DNA of 64,000 nt from assembly GCA_021234155.1 (NCBI GenBank), contig JAJEKV010000027.1:11856716-11920715 (forward strand), written 5' to 3'. This DNA is from Isoetes taiwanensis. Its lineage: Eukaryota > Streptophyta > Lycopodiopsida > Isoetales > Isoetaceae. A program made the position numbers and the translations under genes. This document shows positions 21,979 through 34,686 of this stretch, in pieces; position 1 is the stretch's first letter, and each line of letters starts with the position of its first letter. The notes below the pieces were generated by a model that saw nothing but the letters and a program-made list of their open reading frames with translations, was not told the DNA's origin and searched no databases.

Positions 21979-24255
21979 AGAGATCGACTATCCAGGCCCC
22001 ACCATTCATCCTCCTAGGCCAGGCCATTAACCCAGTTTAGCGAGAATCTAATTGTGCTAGGTGTCAACTTCGGCTTCCAATCTAAGCCACTTTGGCAATC
22101 TTATCCCTCATGACAATTGTCATTTCTACTAAGTGCCCCAAAGTGTTATAGCATCAATAACGACCCCTCCAATTTTTTGTTCTCATGTAATAAATTTAAG
22201 TATTCTTGTTTATCTCTCCACAATCATAGATTGTGTCAATACTTAAATATTTCAATGATTGCTGCAGAGTTGATCTATATATTCCATGAAGCATTCTAGA
22301 TAGAAAAGTTATTTATATCAGTGCAAAAATAATCTTTTAGTAATAGTTGTTAAAGATCCATTTGTGCATGCGTAATCCTTTTTAAATGGAAGGCTTTATA
22401 TTTATAGTTAAGAACTATACACATTGTCCTTGACTAGTATTGTTGTTTGGCAATCATCAATTTCAATAGACATACGTACTACTTTCCCCTTGCCCCCACA
22501 AGCCATTATCATTAACATGAGTTACATGATGTATACACATGCATTCATTTCCCCTAAGTACAATTTGTCGGTTTCTCAAAAGAAAATAATGTTTCCCTGG
22601 CATGCATTTGATATTTGAGAGTGAGCTTGTTATCAGAGTAAGTTTGGGGCACCCTCCCATTTTCAAAGATTACACCCAGTACCTTTAGCAACACATTCTT
22701 TATAGTCATCAACTGTGAGGTGCCATTATCTTATGGATGTGAAATTTAGTGAGATGTTAACAATCTTGCAACCCAAAAGACTTGTGGTTCATTAAGTACC
22801 ACTAAAAGATATACGGAAATCCTTGTAACTATTATTGTTTTAGAGGAGGAAGAGATAAAAAATTTTGCATCCATAGATGCCAACTCGATGGACACACACA
22901 ATGCTATTATTTGTCCTGCCCCACATTCTTTGTACATTCAAATTCATTCATCTTACAATTAGCACAAACTTAGTCAAATACGTCACAGTCCTCATGCATG
23001 CATTGCAAGTCATCCACTTATGAACAATCCACTTATGAACAAGCAGACAATCCTTTTGTAACTTGAAATCTGGTAAACATGAGAATTACTTCTTGCCCTT
23101 ATCTTCCACGTAAGGTCACAAACATAGAATTAGTTCTTGCCCTTATCTTCCACGCATCCCAAGGCTATATGCAGTTTAAATAACTAATCCAAATTAACCC
23201 TCTATACTGGACACATAGATTTGTATATGAAACCCAATAAAAGAAATGATTGGGGTACGATTTCACTATCCAACACTCTATCATTAACTAAAAGCTTATT
23301 GAAGGGATTGAATGCTCGAGGGTCAAATGTTGTATGACCCCCTCATCTAGAGTCGTGTGTCCTATAATGACTTTTTCTGCAGTTGATCCTTGTATTGAAA
23401 CGTCATTATCTATTATTCTATCTCAAGCGTCTTATCTTGCTCCTGAGAGATTCAATTTTGTTTATTGTATGGGACATCTGAGTGCAAGAAAGTGTGGTTT
23501 ATTTTACCATTTTTATCTGTTAGTTACTATTATTTGTACCACTACTTGGGGTAAAATATATACTCTAGGCATTATATTAGCTTTCAAAGATCATAGACTA
23601 GGGGGTTTTTGACCAAAATTCAAAGTCTTCTGGGCTCTCGCGCTTGTGTCATTTACTATGTCTAGAAATGTCTCAAGTGAAATGAATGTGTTAGAATCTT
23701 GTTCTTTAGATCCAATTCACAAAAAGTGGCAGTTCATCATTCAAAATTATTGGGTAATATTGTGACTCCATCTACAACATCTACTTGTGTCCATTAGTCA
23801 GTCATCACAGCCTCTACACGTAATGGGGTATAGTGATGGTCGGAGAATTGTTATGCTTAAGAAGGCAACTTCCTATAAGAAGACAGCTAGAAGGAAGATC
23901 TTTGTTGGTCATGGGTGTGTCAGCAGATAGATATATTCAAATGATATTTTGAGTGGTCAGGTAATCTTGAACAAATGGACATTTTCTCCATCTAGTTTTA
24001 AACTAACTTATTATACTTCTTGTCATCGATTGGTAATAAAATTTATCTCTCAACCTTAAAAAAAAGTTATTAAAGATAGCAACCTGAAATATGTTGTCTT
24101 GGCTTTTCAAATTAACTTTAATGCTTATTGTCTCCTACACTAAGCTCCAAGCTCAAGCGGACAACAATCATTCAATTATGCTTAAAACCAGCATTTAGCT
24201 CTGAACACATCAACGTATATAATAGTGTACAACAAATATATAACATATGCAATGT
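21979..24255. other. Long stretch without recognisable genes
   Basis: AT-rich, with many short frames on both strands. The longest (23334-23612, 92 codons) has no domain I know. A run of A (24058-24064) follows a region with broken protein-like pieces at 23860-24050, which could be an old retroelement, but I cannot place it. Confidence 0.4.
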
Positions 24256-24340
24256 AAGAGACGTTGGTAGTGATGTAAGAGAGACAAATCGTAATGATGT
24301 AAGAGAGAGATTTGGTAACGACGTAAGAGAGACTATTCTG
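24256..24340 (+). repeat. Minisatellite, 24-27-bp unit
   Basis: GATGTAAGAGAGA-type units repeat about four times. The plus frame stays open through it and reads 'DVGSDVRETNRNDVRERFG'. Not enough to claim a gene. Confidence 0.6.
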
Positions 24341-25345
24341 TTCCTTGAACTTTTGTTTCGACACTAGATCTTTATCTTAAGGGCTCATGGCTCCATGGCT
24401 TCAACTCCTTATGTTATAGCCATTGATTTAGTTCATTTATTCTTACACAATATCAAAAGTGAGAACATGTTGTATTGGGATATTAATCATCTACTCAATG
24501 AATATTCTGTATGTGCAAGGTAACAAGTTCCTTACCATATGCCGAATATCATATTCGAAGTTTATTTTAAGTACTTTTTTGGAATCATATTCTTCTCTTG
24601 CCAGAATGGATTTTCTAGAGAACAATGTAATTCAAAGAAAATAAAATAGGGCGCTGAATAGAAGCTGTTGGCATAAAGAAAATGGAGTAGGAGAACTAAA
24701 AAGTATATTGTATCATTGAAGAAAAGCATTGTTGGCATGCGCCTACTCCATTCAGTAGCCAACTTTGTTGCGAACCCGATTGAGACAATGTTGGGTTTGG
24801 CCTAAACCTTAGCAACAACCCATATATCCATAGGCATGCATCGAGAAGGAGAATCTGGTATATGAGGCCTAAATCCAATAGATAACCTGAAATGAAAAGC
24901 CATAAAGGTTTGTGTCTTCTTGGTCTAATATGGGGTAAGAGGAATTGGACTTGGGGATGAAAATGTGGGTTGAAAAAAGTATGGAGGGGTGAGGTACCCA
25001 ACTATAGGTTAGATTTTTAATCCATCATGGTTAGCCTCCTTACTTTCATATTCCAAAGAATTTTTTTTGTTCTATTAACTATAGGGTCAACAATAGTCCA
25101 AAAATCATTTTGTATGGAAAATCTTGTCGCTTAAAAGAAAATGTTTTATTGAATTTAAATGAATGCTGAAGACTTAGAAGCAAATCATATAAGATCTCAC
25201 CTCTTGCAACTGAAAATGTTTGATTTTTGGAAAGACACTTGCAACAAGAGAAAACTGATACATAAGATGACATTTATATTAATCCTATCACTCTGACAGT
25301 GGTGTGTGTTTTACCATCTAAACTATTTGGGCCCCAGAGACCACT
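24341..25345. other. Stretch without recognisable genes
   Basis: Only short frames, none with recognisable motifs. A minus frame at 24696-25001 is proline- and leucine-rich but unsupported. Confidence 0.35.
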
Positions 25346-25349
25346 GTTG

Positions 25350-26010
25350 GACGAGAATGATAGGCCTAATATTGCAGGAATTTTTGGTCCCCAATAACCA
25401 GTGCCAGAGATTAGGTCTGGTAGACTTACCTTTCAAGACCGAGAGAATCTCCAAAGTGCCCTAGATGTGCAAGTTCAAGGTTTTCCGCCTACACTTCGTG
25501 ATCAGGTACAGACTATTCATTCTGAGGGAGGGATGACAACCACATCTATGATTGTGTCTATTGTGGGATGAACACAATTGTTACAGTTAAAGCATGCCTT
25601 GGTTCCAGACTCTAATGGCTAGTATGTGGGAACAAGTGATGCTTCAGTGCAGACATTAGAGTTAGAATTACCGCCACAGCAGAAGCATTGTGTTGATGTA
25701 GGAGTGCAGAAATTTGGAAGAGAACATGTTGAGGTGGGAGTACAGACATCTTCAAAATCCATAGCGGACCAAGAGCAGCGATGTCAAACTAGTAAGCAGG
25801 ACCATGCTGCCTCAGTACCTGCTGCTATTAGTACCTTGACCTTGCGTATTATAGGCATTACAGAGGCATTAACTGATGTCCATTCAACTGTGGATGAGGC
25901 TTTGCATTTCTTCACTGACATCATGCATGTGAAGGTTGCTGGAGTTGTCTGTGCTACTAGGGTGGAAATGGCAAGACCTGATCGTCCTCGACATCTTTTG
26001 GTTTAGTTTC
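25350..26010 (+). pseudogene. Possible LINE ORF1-like remnant
   Basis: The frame 25626-26006 has repeated 'VGVQ' segments, then 'ITEALTDVHSTVDEALHFF', then 'RPDRPRHLLV' and, after a TAG, 'FHDALKQ'. The last part resembles the RNA-binding C-terminal domain of plant L1 ORF1-like proteins ('GRPRPILV.F'). Upstream sequence from 25350 is compositionally similar but interrupted. No RT follows. The assignment is tentative. Confidence 0.35.
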
Positions 26011-26354
26011 ATGATGCTCTCAAACAACCTACGTATTCTTCAGCATGGTCACCATCTCAAAGGGACTAGTTTTTCAGTATAAGAGGACCTCTCTCCTCTT
26101 CAATTGTGTAACCCTAAAGAAGAGCTTTGCAAGGTCAGGGCATCTCGCCTGCAAAAGAAATGAGCAGTGTACAGGGGAGGCACAACAATTATTCTAGATC
26201 AATGGCGTTCCAATCCTTGGACTGACTATGTCTAGATAATTTAAGTAGCACAAAATTACCATTAGCATTAGCATTATCTTTTTCTTTATACTTTTTGGAT
26301 TTCCATGCCCCTTTTGTTGTTTGGGTCCCATGGTCAATTTGGTCTCCGTGGACA
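26011..26354. other. Flank of the microsatellite
   Basis: No coding signal. A (ATTAGC) triplication lies near 26260-26275, just before the CTAT array. Confidence 0.35.
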
Positions 26355-26470
<116 letters not shown>

Positions 26471-26790
26471 GAACATTGACTACAAGCCATGACCCGAAGC
26501 ACTTTATATTATGGGCAATGAATTATGGAGCTTAGAAACTTGAACTTTTGTGCTCCAATGTGATATCCAAGTGTAAAATGACTTCTTCTTTCATCAAGTG
26601 ATGCATTTGAATGCCACGTTTGCTCATTTGGCATCACAAGGGCCATAGTTAAAGTAAATTATCATGTTATATTTGTCAGTACATTCATCCAGAACATTTC
26701 CATAAGATACGTACACTCTATGCAAAATACAGAGTAAGGTGAACCTATTCAATTTTAGAGGTTAACTTTTTGAATTTTCTTCAAATGGTT
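26471..26790. other. Stretch without recognisable features
   Basis: AT-rich, no frames of note. Confidence 0.35.
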
Positions 26791-27710
26791 AATCGCATCG
26801 ATCCGAGACATCGGATCGCCATTCTAGAATGGGACGAGCATGCAGGTCATGCATGCATGCGGGCGGCGCATGCCCGTGTTGGTTGGGAGTTCGCTATTTC
26901 AGGCGCGTTTCTGCATCCTCGTCTTATCGGCGCTTCCTCTTCTCTCAGCAGTACCTTATTCTCTTTGAATTGTTTCCAGGCAGGGGAGGGGCTTCTTCCT
27001 GCCTGGTTTAGCCAATTTGGCGTTTCTTTCATGCTATACTTTCCGGCCTTTGGCCTCGTCCTGTGACCTTCGTCCTCGATCCTAGTTTGTAAGGAAGTTC
27101 TCTGGTAGTCGGGCGGTTTGTTGGTTTCTTGCGAGTCCCATTCTAGAATCGCATCGATCCGAGACATTGGATCGCCATTCTAGAATGGGACGAGCATGCA
27201 TGTCGTGCATGCATGCGGGCGGCGCATGCCCGTGTTGGTTGGGAGTTCGCTATTTCAGGCGCGTTTCTGCATCCTCGTCTTATCGGCTTCCTTCTTCTCT
27301 CCAGCCCGATTACCTTATTCTCTTTGAATTGTTTCGAGGCGGGGAGGGGCTTCTTCCCCACTGGTTTAGCCAATTGGCATTTCTTTCATGCTATCCTTTT
27401 AGGCCTTTGGCCTCGTCCTGTGACCTTCGTCCTCGATCCTAGTTTGTAAGGAAGTTCTCTGCGGTAGTGGGGGCGGTTTGTTGGTTTCTTGCGAGTCCCA
27501 TTCTAGAATCGCATCGATCCGAGACATCGGTCGCCATTCTAGAATGGGACGAGCATGCATGTCATGCATGCATGCGGGCGCGCATGCCTGTTTTGGTTGG
27601 GAGTTAAGCTATTTCAGCGCGCGTTTACGCATCCACGTCTCATCATCGGCTTCCTCTTCTCTCGGCAGCACCTTATTCTCTTTGAACCCACCCTCCCCCC
27701 TTCTTTGTTT
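26791..27710 (+). repeat. Three tandem units of about 358 bp
   Basis: Units start at about 26791, 27148 and 27508 with 'ATCGCATCGATCCGAGACAT'. Each contains the palindrome CCATTCTAGAATGG and the GC-rich 'GGTTGGGAGTTCGCTATTTC' or 'GGTTGGGAGTTAAGCTATTT'. The third unit is cut short near 27690. Frames are open in parts on both strands, but they are the same repeat in all three units and carry no domain. Confidence 0.85.
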
Positions 27711-28232
27711 ATTATATTTTGTACAAGTTCTGTTTTATCATGTTTTTCCACCCATTTGGATGATGCTTTTTTTTTTTCCCCCGGGTGATGCTATTCTCCT
27801 GGTATGTTTTCTGTTGTTGTGTTGGTGATGTGCGTGTATTGTGTTTGGCGGCGGCATCATCTGTTTCGACTTCTCTATGCGGGGGTTTTTGGGAGCGATT
27901 CTATGCCTTACGTTTGTCTAAGCCCCTTGCCGAAGGCTTATCACTAGGGTTTTTCCTCGAAATAATGTCAAGAGGATTACATTTTGAAATAAAACAAATA
28001 GTATGTTTACGTGTCCCAACCATTGTAGAACACTTTTCCCATGAGCAAAAATGGAAAGAAGGAATCTCGACAAAAACATATTAAATTGGAGCATTCACAG
28101 ATGGTTATGAGCTGATTAGATTGCAGAACCAAGATTGAGAATGCTTCCTGGGCTTTCGAAGATGACCTTAACTAAGTAGTATAAATTTTCATATGAACAG
28201 TGTTTTAAGCGATGCCTAATAGATAGTGTTTT
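27711..28232. other. Stretch between tandem repeat and Copia remnant
   Basis: T-rich tract at 27765-27780. No supported gene. The 3' portion may be the start of the Copia LTR but its left end is unclear. Confidence 0.35.
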
Positions 28233-28792
28233 TGTTGGGGTCAACCATTAAAAATACTTTCATTGAATTTATAGATTGGTTGTATTGAACATAAGTATCT
28301 AGAAGCAAAGAAGTTGTTTCTATCAAATACTCTAGTTGTTTTTCTTCATTGGTATCAGGGCAAGTTGTAGCATCATCATCATAACATGTCAGTTCAGAGC
28401 TTATTTAGTCAATTCCATTGAGGTGTACAAGAGAGGATTGGGATTTCAAGTCTGGAAGGAGGAACTAAAGAATGTACTAGAAATAGAAGATTTATGGGAT
28501 TTAGTAGATCTAGAAGAAGATGAATACATTACATTGATAATGTCTTATATATGAATGAGCAGAACTGCAATAAACTCAAGCAATGATGCTAGTTCAGGAA
28601 GTGTTAATGTTGGATCTGAAAATATCTCACCAACTGTTACAAGTCAGGATAATACCAAATTAAAACAAGCTCAAGATATCACTACAAGTAAGGCCGATAA
28701 TTCAATTCTATTGAGAATTAAAGGCAAACACCCAAAGGACATGTGAAAATATCTTATTAAGATTTATAAAAATAAGACTTCCTCATCATAAG

Positions 28793-29225
28793 CGGATGTT
28801 TTGGACATATTCTAAATGAGGTACATCTTGGACTCCTCGGTCGTCAGATTCGTCCATCCTACGCTTCAGATTGTATGTTAGGGTCTCTGGGCGCCTCTTG
28901 TTTTGATTATGGTCATTTATGGTTAGGGGCCTATGATTTTGAGAGAGCCCCCCCCCATTTTGGTTATGGTCATTTATGGTTTGGGGCACCTATGATTTTT
29001 AAATATGAAATACATGTTTGCTTAAGGTTTTAGAATAAATAAGAGTGCTTTAACCAATGCAGCTAGCGAGCTAACGCGATAATTTTTAACGAATCTTCTT
29101 TTTGTTTTGTTAAATAACCCATTCAATTGTTTAGGGTATGGTCCATGGTCTCAATAATGGCGATTTATGCATCCATATCAGATCCCCTAGACCCCTAGCC
29201 TGTTACTGTGCTACATATCGTGCTT
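28793..29225 (+). repeat. Inserted repeat R430, copy 1, in Copia-1 gag
   Basis: Matches 31298-31755 in the same orientation: ATATTCTAAA.GAGGT.CA at the left, 'TTATGGTCATTTATG' in the middle and 'CCATATCA.ATCCCC..GA' plus 'CTGTTA.TGTG.TACATAT' at the right. The middle has a duplicated 'GGTTATGGTCATTTATGGTT' block. It interrupts the gag frame after 'YKNKTSSS'. No coding capacity. Confidence 0.7.
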
Positions 29226-31297
29226 AGGAAACTAAAATAGGCAAAGGAAGATCTAATAGGATTTTTGTAGAATTTGATAGTAATAGCTGATTTTGAAGAT
29301 GCATGGATATGGATAAATGAGCAGTAATACATCTTAGCCATTTCCAGGTCTATGAGCAACTATAAACAACTGGAAACTCTTACAAGGAATGTTGCAAAAT
29401 CCAGGGAGGATGCAGAAGATATGGTGAGCACAGAGTTTGAGCGGGAAGATGTTATTGAGGAAAATGAAGACGACTGGAGCACAATAGTTTTTATCCAAAA
29501 GACAGAAGTCTCGAGGAGGTTTTGAAGGAAGTTCAAGACAATAAAATGACTCAATTAGAGGTAAGATTGGACCGTATTTTTTATGTAACAGGCATGGTCA
29601 TCTTAATACTATTTGTCCCAAGAATAAGGATGTTGTTGAATGCTTTAACTGTGGGTTAGAAGGCCACTATGGTAGTAGATGCTCTTGCCCTAAAGTTGGT
29701 AATAGAGGTTGAGGTAAAAGTTTTGCCATTCATGCTAATTCTGGAACTAGAGGAAAAGGAAGAAGGTATGGAAGAAAACCATCTTCAGTCAATTATACAT
29801 ACGAGGTAAAGGAGGAGGGTGATGAAATCTATAAAGATGCAGAGGTAAGTAGAATCTAAGAAATTCTATTTCTTTCAAGTTTGAATATGTGCTTATATTG
29901 ACGTGTTAAATAGTGGAGCCAAGAAAATAATGGCAAGTTCAAATCATATTTTAAAGGAGTGCAAAGGAAAAGGAGGAAGACAAGTCATTTTGGGAATCTC
30001 TATGGTCTGGATTGTGAAAGCATGCCAACTTTAAACATTGTAATAGTACCTTCAGTTGTTGATTGGCATTTAAGATGGGGACATGCATCAAATAAAATCA
30101 TTGAGGTAATGGCAAAGCAAAGATTTTTGTCATCATTCCAGAAAGATTCAGACATGCATAGGCTGAATGCTTAGCAAACATACACAACTTCCATTTAGGA
30201 AATACAGGAAAGGGCCAAACATGTATTGAACTTGGTACACAATGATAGTTGTGATCCTGCAAATGTTATTAGCATTGGAGAAAAAAGGTATTTTATTACC
30301 TTCATAGATGACTTTAGTAAAATTCCAAAATGTTGTTGTCTTAAAAAAAAAAAAAGGGCTTTTGAAGCATTCGAGGCTTATACGCAGAAATAAAACTACA
30401 ACATGAAGGAAAATAAGGTGTGTCAGTTCGGATAGAGGATGATTCTCCTCAGCAAAATGGCATTGCTGAAAGGAAGAAGAATACGACTATTCTAAATGTT
30501 GTACATGCCATGTTAAAAATTGCATCTTCGCCTAATTTTTGTGTAAGGAGATTGTGAAGGCTACTATACATATTCATCATTTATTGCCTTTTGTAAGTAT
30601 TAAAGGTAGTGTTCCTCATGCTCTAGTATCTTTCCAAATCTTCCTATGATTTTCTCAAAGCACATGGATGTTTATGTTTTACACATTTTCCAGAAGAACA
30701 AAAGATGAAGTTAGACAATAGATGTTGGATAACCTGTTTTGTTAGTCATGATGAACATTTTTCGAGTAGACTCTGATCCAAAAAGGCGAAAAGTAATTGT
30801 GAGCAAGGATGTAACATTTGATGAAAATCCGTTTTATAAACTTGGGACATTGCAGAATCATAAAGTATATGAGTAGAAATCTAAAGAAGACTATGAGGAG
30901 AAGGAAAATGGAAGCCAAAAATTAGCAAGAGATAAAATGTGTGATATCTTATTAGATAGTGATACTAACAGTCTTAATTCCAAAAACACGTAACTTGATA
31001 TGATAATTGCTGAGCAAGCATGTGAAGCGAAAACACAAGAAAATGATATGGTGGAGCAGACAATGCAACATGCTAAAGTGAATAAACCTCTTAGAAGGAA
31101 GAAAGCAGAGGCACAATTATACGAGATGAGTACATATAAATTCAAATGAATTCAGTAGAAATGTTGAAGGTTAAATCCTGATTTGGTTGAAGCATTAATA
31201 ATAATAAATTTTGAAGCCTTTCGAAGTATGAAGATGCTATGAGTTCAGATGCAGTGAATGGGAAAAGGGCCATGCAGGATGAGATGGATAGTTTTAT

Positions 31298-31755
31298 AAG
31301 AATATATTCTAAACGAGGTGCACCCTGGACTACCACAGTGGTCAAATCCATCTATCCTATGGTTCAGATCCTATGTTGGGGCCTCTAGGTACCTCTCGTT
31401 TCGCTTATGGTCATTTATGATTGGAGGTGCCTATGATTTTGAAATATGAAATACGAGTTCGCCTAAGGTTTTGAGAATATCGAACCTCTATTCGGCTTTG
31501 CCTAAGATTTTAGAATATGAAATATGGGGGCTTGAACCTCTACCAAAATAACTCAATATCCTATTAAGATTACTTTAACCAATATACCCGGTAAGCCAAT
31601 GTGGTTAGTTTATATCCTGAATCTATGTTTTTTTTTATAACAACCCAGTCAATTGTTTTAGGGATATATGGACTATGGTTTCAAGAATTGTCATTTTTTT
31701 ATCCATATCAAATCCCCCTGGAATTCCCTGTTATTGTGTTACATATTAGACTTAT
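31298..31755 (+). repeat. Inserted repeat R430, copy 2, in Copia-1 RT
   Basis: Second copy of the repeat at 28793-29225. It breaks the RT frame after 'DEMDSFIR'; RT similarity resumes near 31795. Internal duplication of 'TTCG.CTAAG.TTT.AGAATAT' differs from copy 1. Confidence 0.7.
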
Positions 31756-32054
31756 GATGTAGTTGACATTTCTAAAAACAAAATATTATAGGCTGCAAGT
31801 GGATATATATAAGGTGAAACAAGCCTTAGATAATGGAAGTCCGCAGATTCACTCAAAGAAAGGGGATATATTATAAGGATGGCTTCTCTCCAATTGTCAA
31901 AATGACAAGTATAAGATTGCTTTTAGCTTGGCAAATGTAAGGAATTGAGAAACAGGTCATATAGATGTGGTACTATATGCCTTAATGCAAAACTTGAGGA
32001 AGAAATTTACATGCATCAAGCTCCTGGATTTGAGATTCTAAGTAAAAGGAAAAC

Positions 32055-32270
32055 ATCGAGAAAAATGGTCAATACATAAACAATTGAACTAAAATATTTT
32101 CTACAAAATTGCCGGTAAAATAAGCAATCTGACATTTAGATGGTGTGGTGAAAGCAACGGAATATAATTTTCTTATTGAAACATTGTATTTAATTGTTTA
32201 TCGTGAAAATGTAAAGTAAAGACATGCATTGTTTACACATGAGAAAGATGTAGTCACAAGTGTACACCGC
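32055..32270 (-). repeat. Inverted single copy of the 19.6-kb AT-rich repeat
   Basis: Reverse complement of about 19560-19770, including GAAAAATGGTCAATACATAA and 'CATTGTTTACACATGAGAAA'. It follows directly on the broken RT of Copia-1. Confidence 0.75.
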
Positions 32271-32694
32271 TCACACTATCACTCGCCAAAAATCACCTGT
32301 ACAACTATAGCCTCTACGTGTCATGACATTAAATATGGGGTTCCAAAAGCATCACTAATGCTCCCAAAGATTGCCATGTCGAAAGTTGGACAAGAAAGCA
32401 AGGCAAAATATAAAGAGTTTACTGCTTGCAATTAACTAATATTGGTCTAAACAAAAGGCAAATCTTGTCGAAATAATCGTGGTCGCGATCTTTTAGACAA
32501 ATACTTTCATTAAAATTGTCACACATCATAAAGCATGTATTTTCAAAGAAGTATAATTACAAAAAAGTATTCATAAATTGACATTTTCACTGAGTTTCTT
32601 GCACAGACTCTCCATCTACGCCAAGCTCCGCCACTATTCTTCTAACGTGTTCCTATCCTGCGGCAATGGTCTGTGATGTATCCATTTCTGTATA
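32271..32694. other. Presumed 3' flank of the methyltransferase-like gene
   Basis: Contains AATCGTGGTCGCGATC near 32480, related to the palindromic GATCGCGGCCGCGATC motifs in intron 1 of the gene that ends at 32695. A short frame at 32229-32435 is unsupported. Confidence 0.4.
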
Positions 32695-33368
32695 TCATGT
32701 AGTATTCAGCATATTCACATCCATTACGACAGCTATCTCTTGCACACGCCCTGATATCTGAGAACTATCCAACAATTCATCCGCCATTGCCATAGAGTAT
32801 TCTGTAGCGCGAACCAACTTCTGTCTCTTTGGTGAATGATCGCCATCTAGTCTACCACTTCCAGATGCGTCACCAGACATTCCCATGTATTCGAAATTAT
32901 GAAGTGGCTTTTCTACAGAACTTGTTATCACTGGCAGGATCTTCTCAAAATTTTTGTTCAGTGCCTCCAGCTTTTTAAACTGTGGATCGAGCTCAGCAGT
33001 TGCTTTTTCTGTTTGTTCTAACAGTGCCCTGGTTTCCTGTAACCTCTCTTCGAAACTTTTCTGATCCAGAACATCCAGTATTTGATCCAACTTGCTAAGA
33101 TCCGTCTCCTGAGTTATTTTGATGTCTGGCATGTCTGAACTGCTTGGCTTATCTGGCATTGCATTTTCTTCTTCCTCTTCTTTTGCAGGTCGCGCCATCT
33201 TCTCTAAAGTTTCAAAGAAAGATCTGAGGAAACAGCATACCTTATCGTCATATTGAAAGGAAACACTGTGTTTTCCTTGCATCAGAGCAACTCTCGAAGC
33301 TATGCCGGCCGAGAAAAAATCAAGGACACAACTGTCCAGTGGAACCAACTCCTTCACCATTGTGTAAA
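32695..33368 (-). pseudogene. Exon 4 of the methyltransferase-like gene, 3' part, beyond LINE-D
   Basis: Open from the target duplication ('YTMV') into 'KELVPLDSCVLDFFSAG' and 'GKHSVSFQYDDKV', comparable to 'PGD.VLDPFAGSGT' and 'GR.FIGIE.D..'. Then comes an acidic linker (EEEEE), a helical coiled-coil-like stretch ('FEERLQETRALLEQTEKATA') and a Lys/Arg patch, 'SPKRQKL'. It ends with TAG. The classical Gly-x-Gly of motif I is not preserved, so activity is doubtful. Confidence 0.55.
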
Positions 33369-34674
33369 GCAGCTGGTGGTCTTGGTATGTTGGATTTTCA
33401 CCTCCAAAGCAAGGTGATGATAACAAAGTTTATTTAGAGGATGTTCATTGGTAAGGATGATTCTCCTGGCCTGAGGTTGTTGGTGCAGTCAATCCAGCAT
33501 TGTCTCCCATTTCATAAGGCCACCATTAAGCCCCTCCTTCCTTGAGCTTTGCTTTATCATATGCATCCGTATCCTAATGCTTCTCCCTTTCTAAAGGGGT
33601 CGCTTGCTGCTTGGGACACTGTCAGGTCTATTTTCCATATTAATCCTGAGGCATGTCTTCAGTTGTCCACTCCATGCTGGTGGATTCCTTTGTAGGACAC
33701 TCCAGAGAATGTGCCTCTAAGTGTGTTTGTTCATCCAAAGATGCAACGACGATGGATAGCAGCTGGTATAAGCACTATTGCAGCTTGGTATGAGTCTGGT
33801 CATCTCTTGTCATGGGAAGCATTTAGAACAAAGTTCTTGTTGTACAGATGGGACAGAGTAATCTGGAATCATATTGCTGCATTGTTGCCACAGGATTCTG
33901 TTCCACAGATTGAGGTAGTCGTATGGGGTTGCCATCAGGATATCCAGCCAGAGCGGTTTGTGTCTTCTGTGTATAAATTGCTTTTGCATTCTGAAATCCG
34001 GCCTCCATCTAATAGGTGGCATCTTCAGGTCCCTCAGCCACAATGGAAAAGTGTTTGGATATGGGTATGGGATAAGCTGCTTCATCCCAAAGTAGTAGTT
34101 TTGTGGTGGCAAGTGATCCATAGATGCCTCAGAGTCAACAGGTTAGTCCATAAAATGGATAATCGGATTTCAGAGCTCTGCCCTTTATGCCAGCAAAGGA
34201 TTGAGAGTATTGAGCATTGTTTTTTCTTGTGTGAGCGGCTTCGGCAGGCATGGTCTTGGTTGTTGACCCTATTCGGCACGTCTCGATCTAGCCAGCAAAT
34301 TTTGCTTGCTATCTATCCTGATGCTTAGCCCAAACTACGGAAACGAGCTTTTCATCTCGCATGTGGCTGGCTTTTATGGTCAATCTGGAAGAGAAGGAGG
34401 TTGTTTATCTTTAAGGGCGTAGATACTGCAGATGAGATTGTTCTTCAGTGGGCACAAAATAAAATTGTTATGGCTTACAATTGTTCTTCTCTTGATCAAG
34501 AGAAAAAAGTGCTGATCTGGCATACTTACCTACATATTCAATCTTTTGCATAGGCAGGTGGTTGTGCTCAGTTGGATCGGTTTGTTCACTGGGGTTATAA
34601 TCCTATCTTTGCATTTTATGTTGCTCTAGTTTTTAGTTGATGGATAAAGCTTGTCCTTCAAAAAAAAAAAAAAA
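33369..34674 (+). mobile_element. LINE-D: 1.3-kb L1-type insertion in a coding exon
   Basis: A 5'-truncated LINE of the LINE-B type. It starts at 'GGLGMLDFHLQSKVMITKFI' (one stop near 33440). An open frame at 33711-34328 carries the zinc-binding domain 'LCPLCQQRIESIEHCFFLC' and 'VWDKLLHPKVVVLWW'. The tail is 'TTGTCCTTCAAAAA' with a 15-A tract. A 12-bp target duplication, CCATTGTGTAAA, lies at 33357-33368 and 34675-34686. Removing the insert and one duplicate rejoins the reading frame of the opposite-strand gene. Confidence 0.95.
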
Positions 34675-34686
34675 CCATTGTGTAAA

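Larger units (their letters stand above)
28233..32050 (+). mobile_element. Copia-1: decayed Copia LTR retrotransposon
   Basis: Possible LTR end 'TTCTTCA' at 28348, then a primer-binding site TTGGTATCAGGGC (28349-28361) complementary to initiator Met-tRNA. Gag pieces: 'FQVWKEELKNVLEIEDLWDL' (about 28445-28505). Two zinc knuckles near 29588-29690; the second is complete ('CFNCGLEGHYGSRC'), the first lacks its first Cys. A GAG-pre-integrase piece 'DWHLRWGHASNK' lies at 30061. Integrase shows 'RYFITFIDDFSK' (30288) and 'QNGIAERKKNTTIL' (30458). RT is represented by 'AMQDEMDSF' and 'KLEEEIYMHQAPGFEI' (31990-32035). Many stops and frameshifts. Two copies of an unrelated 430-460-bp repeat sit inside gag and RT. 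RNase H and the 3' LTR are missing. Confidence 0.85.
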
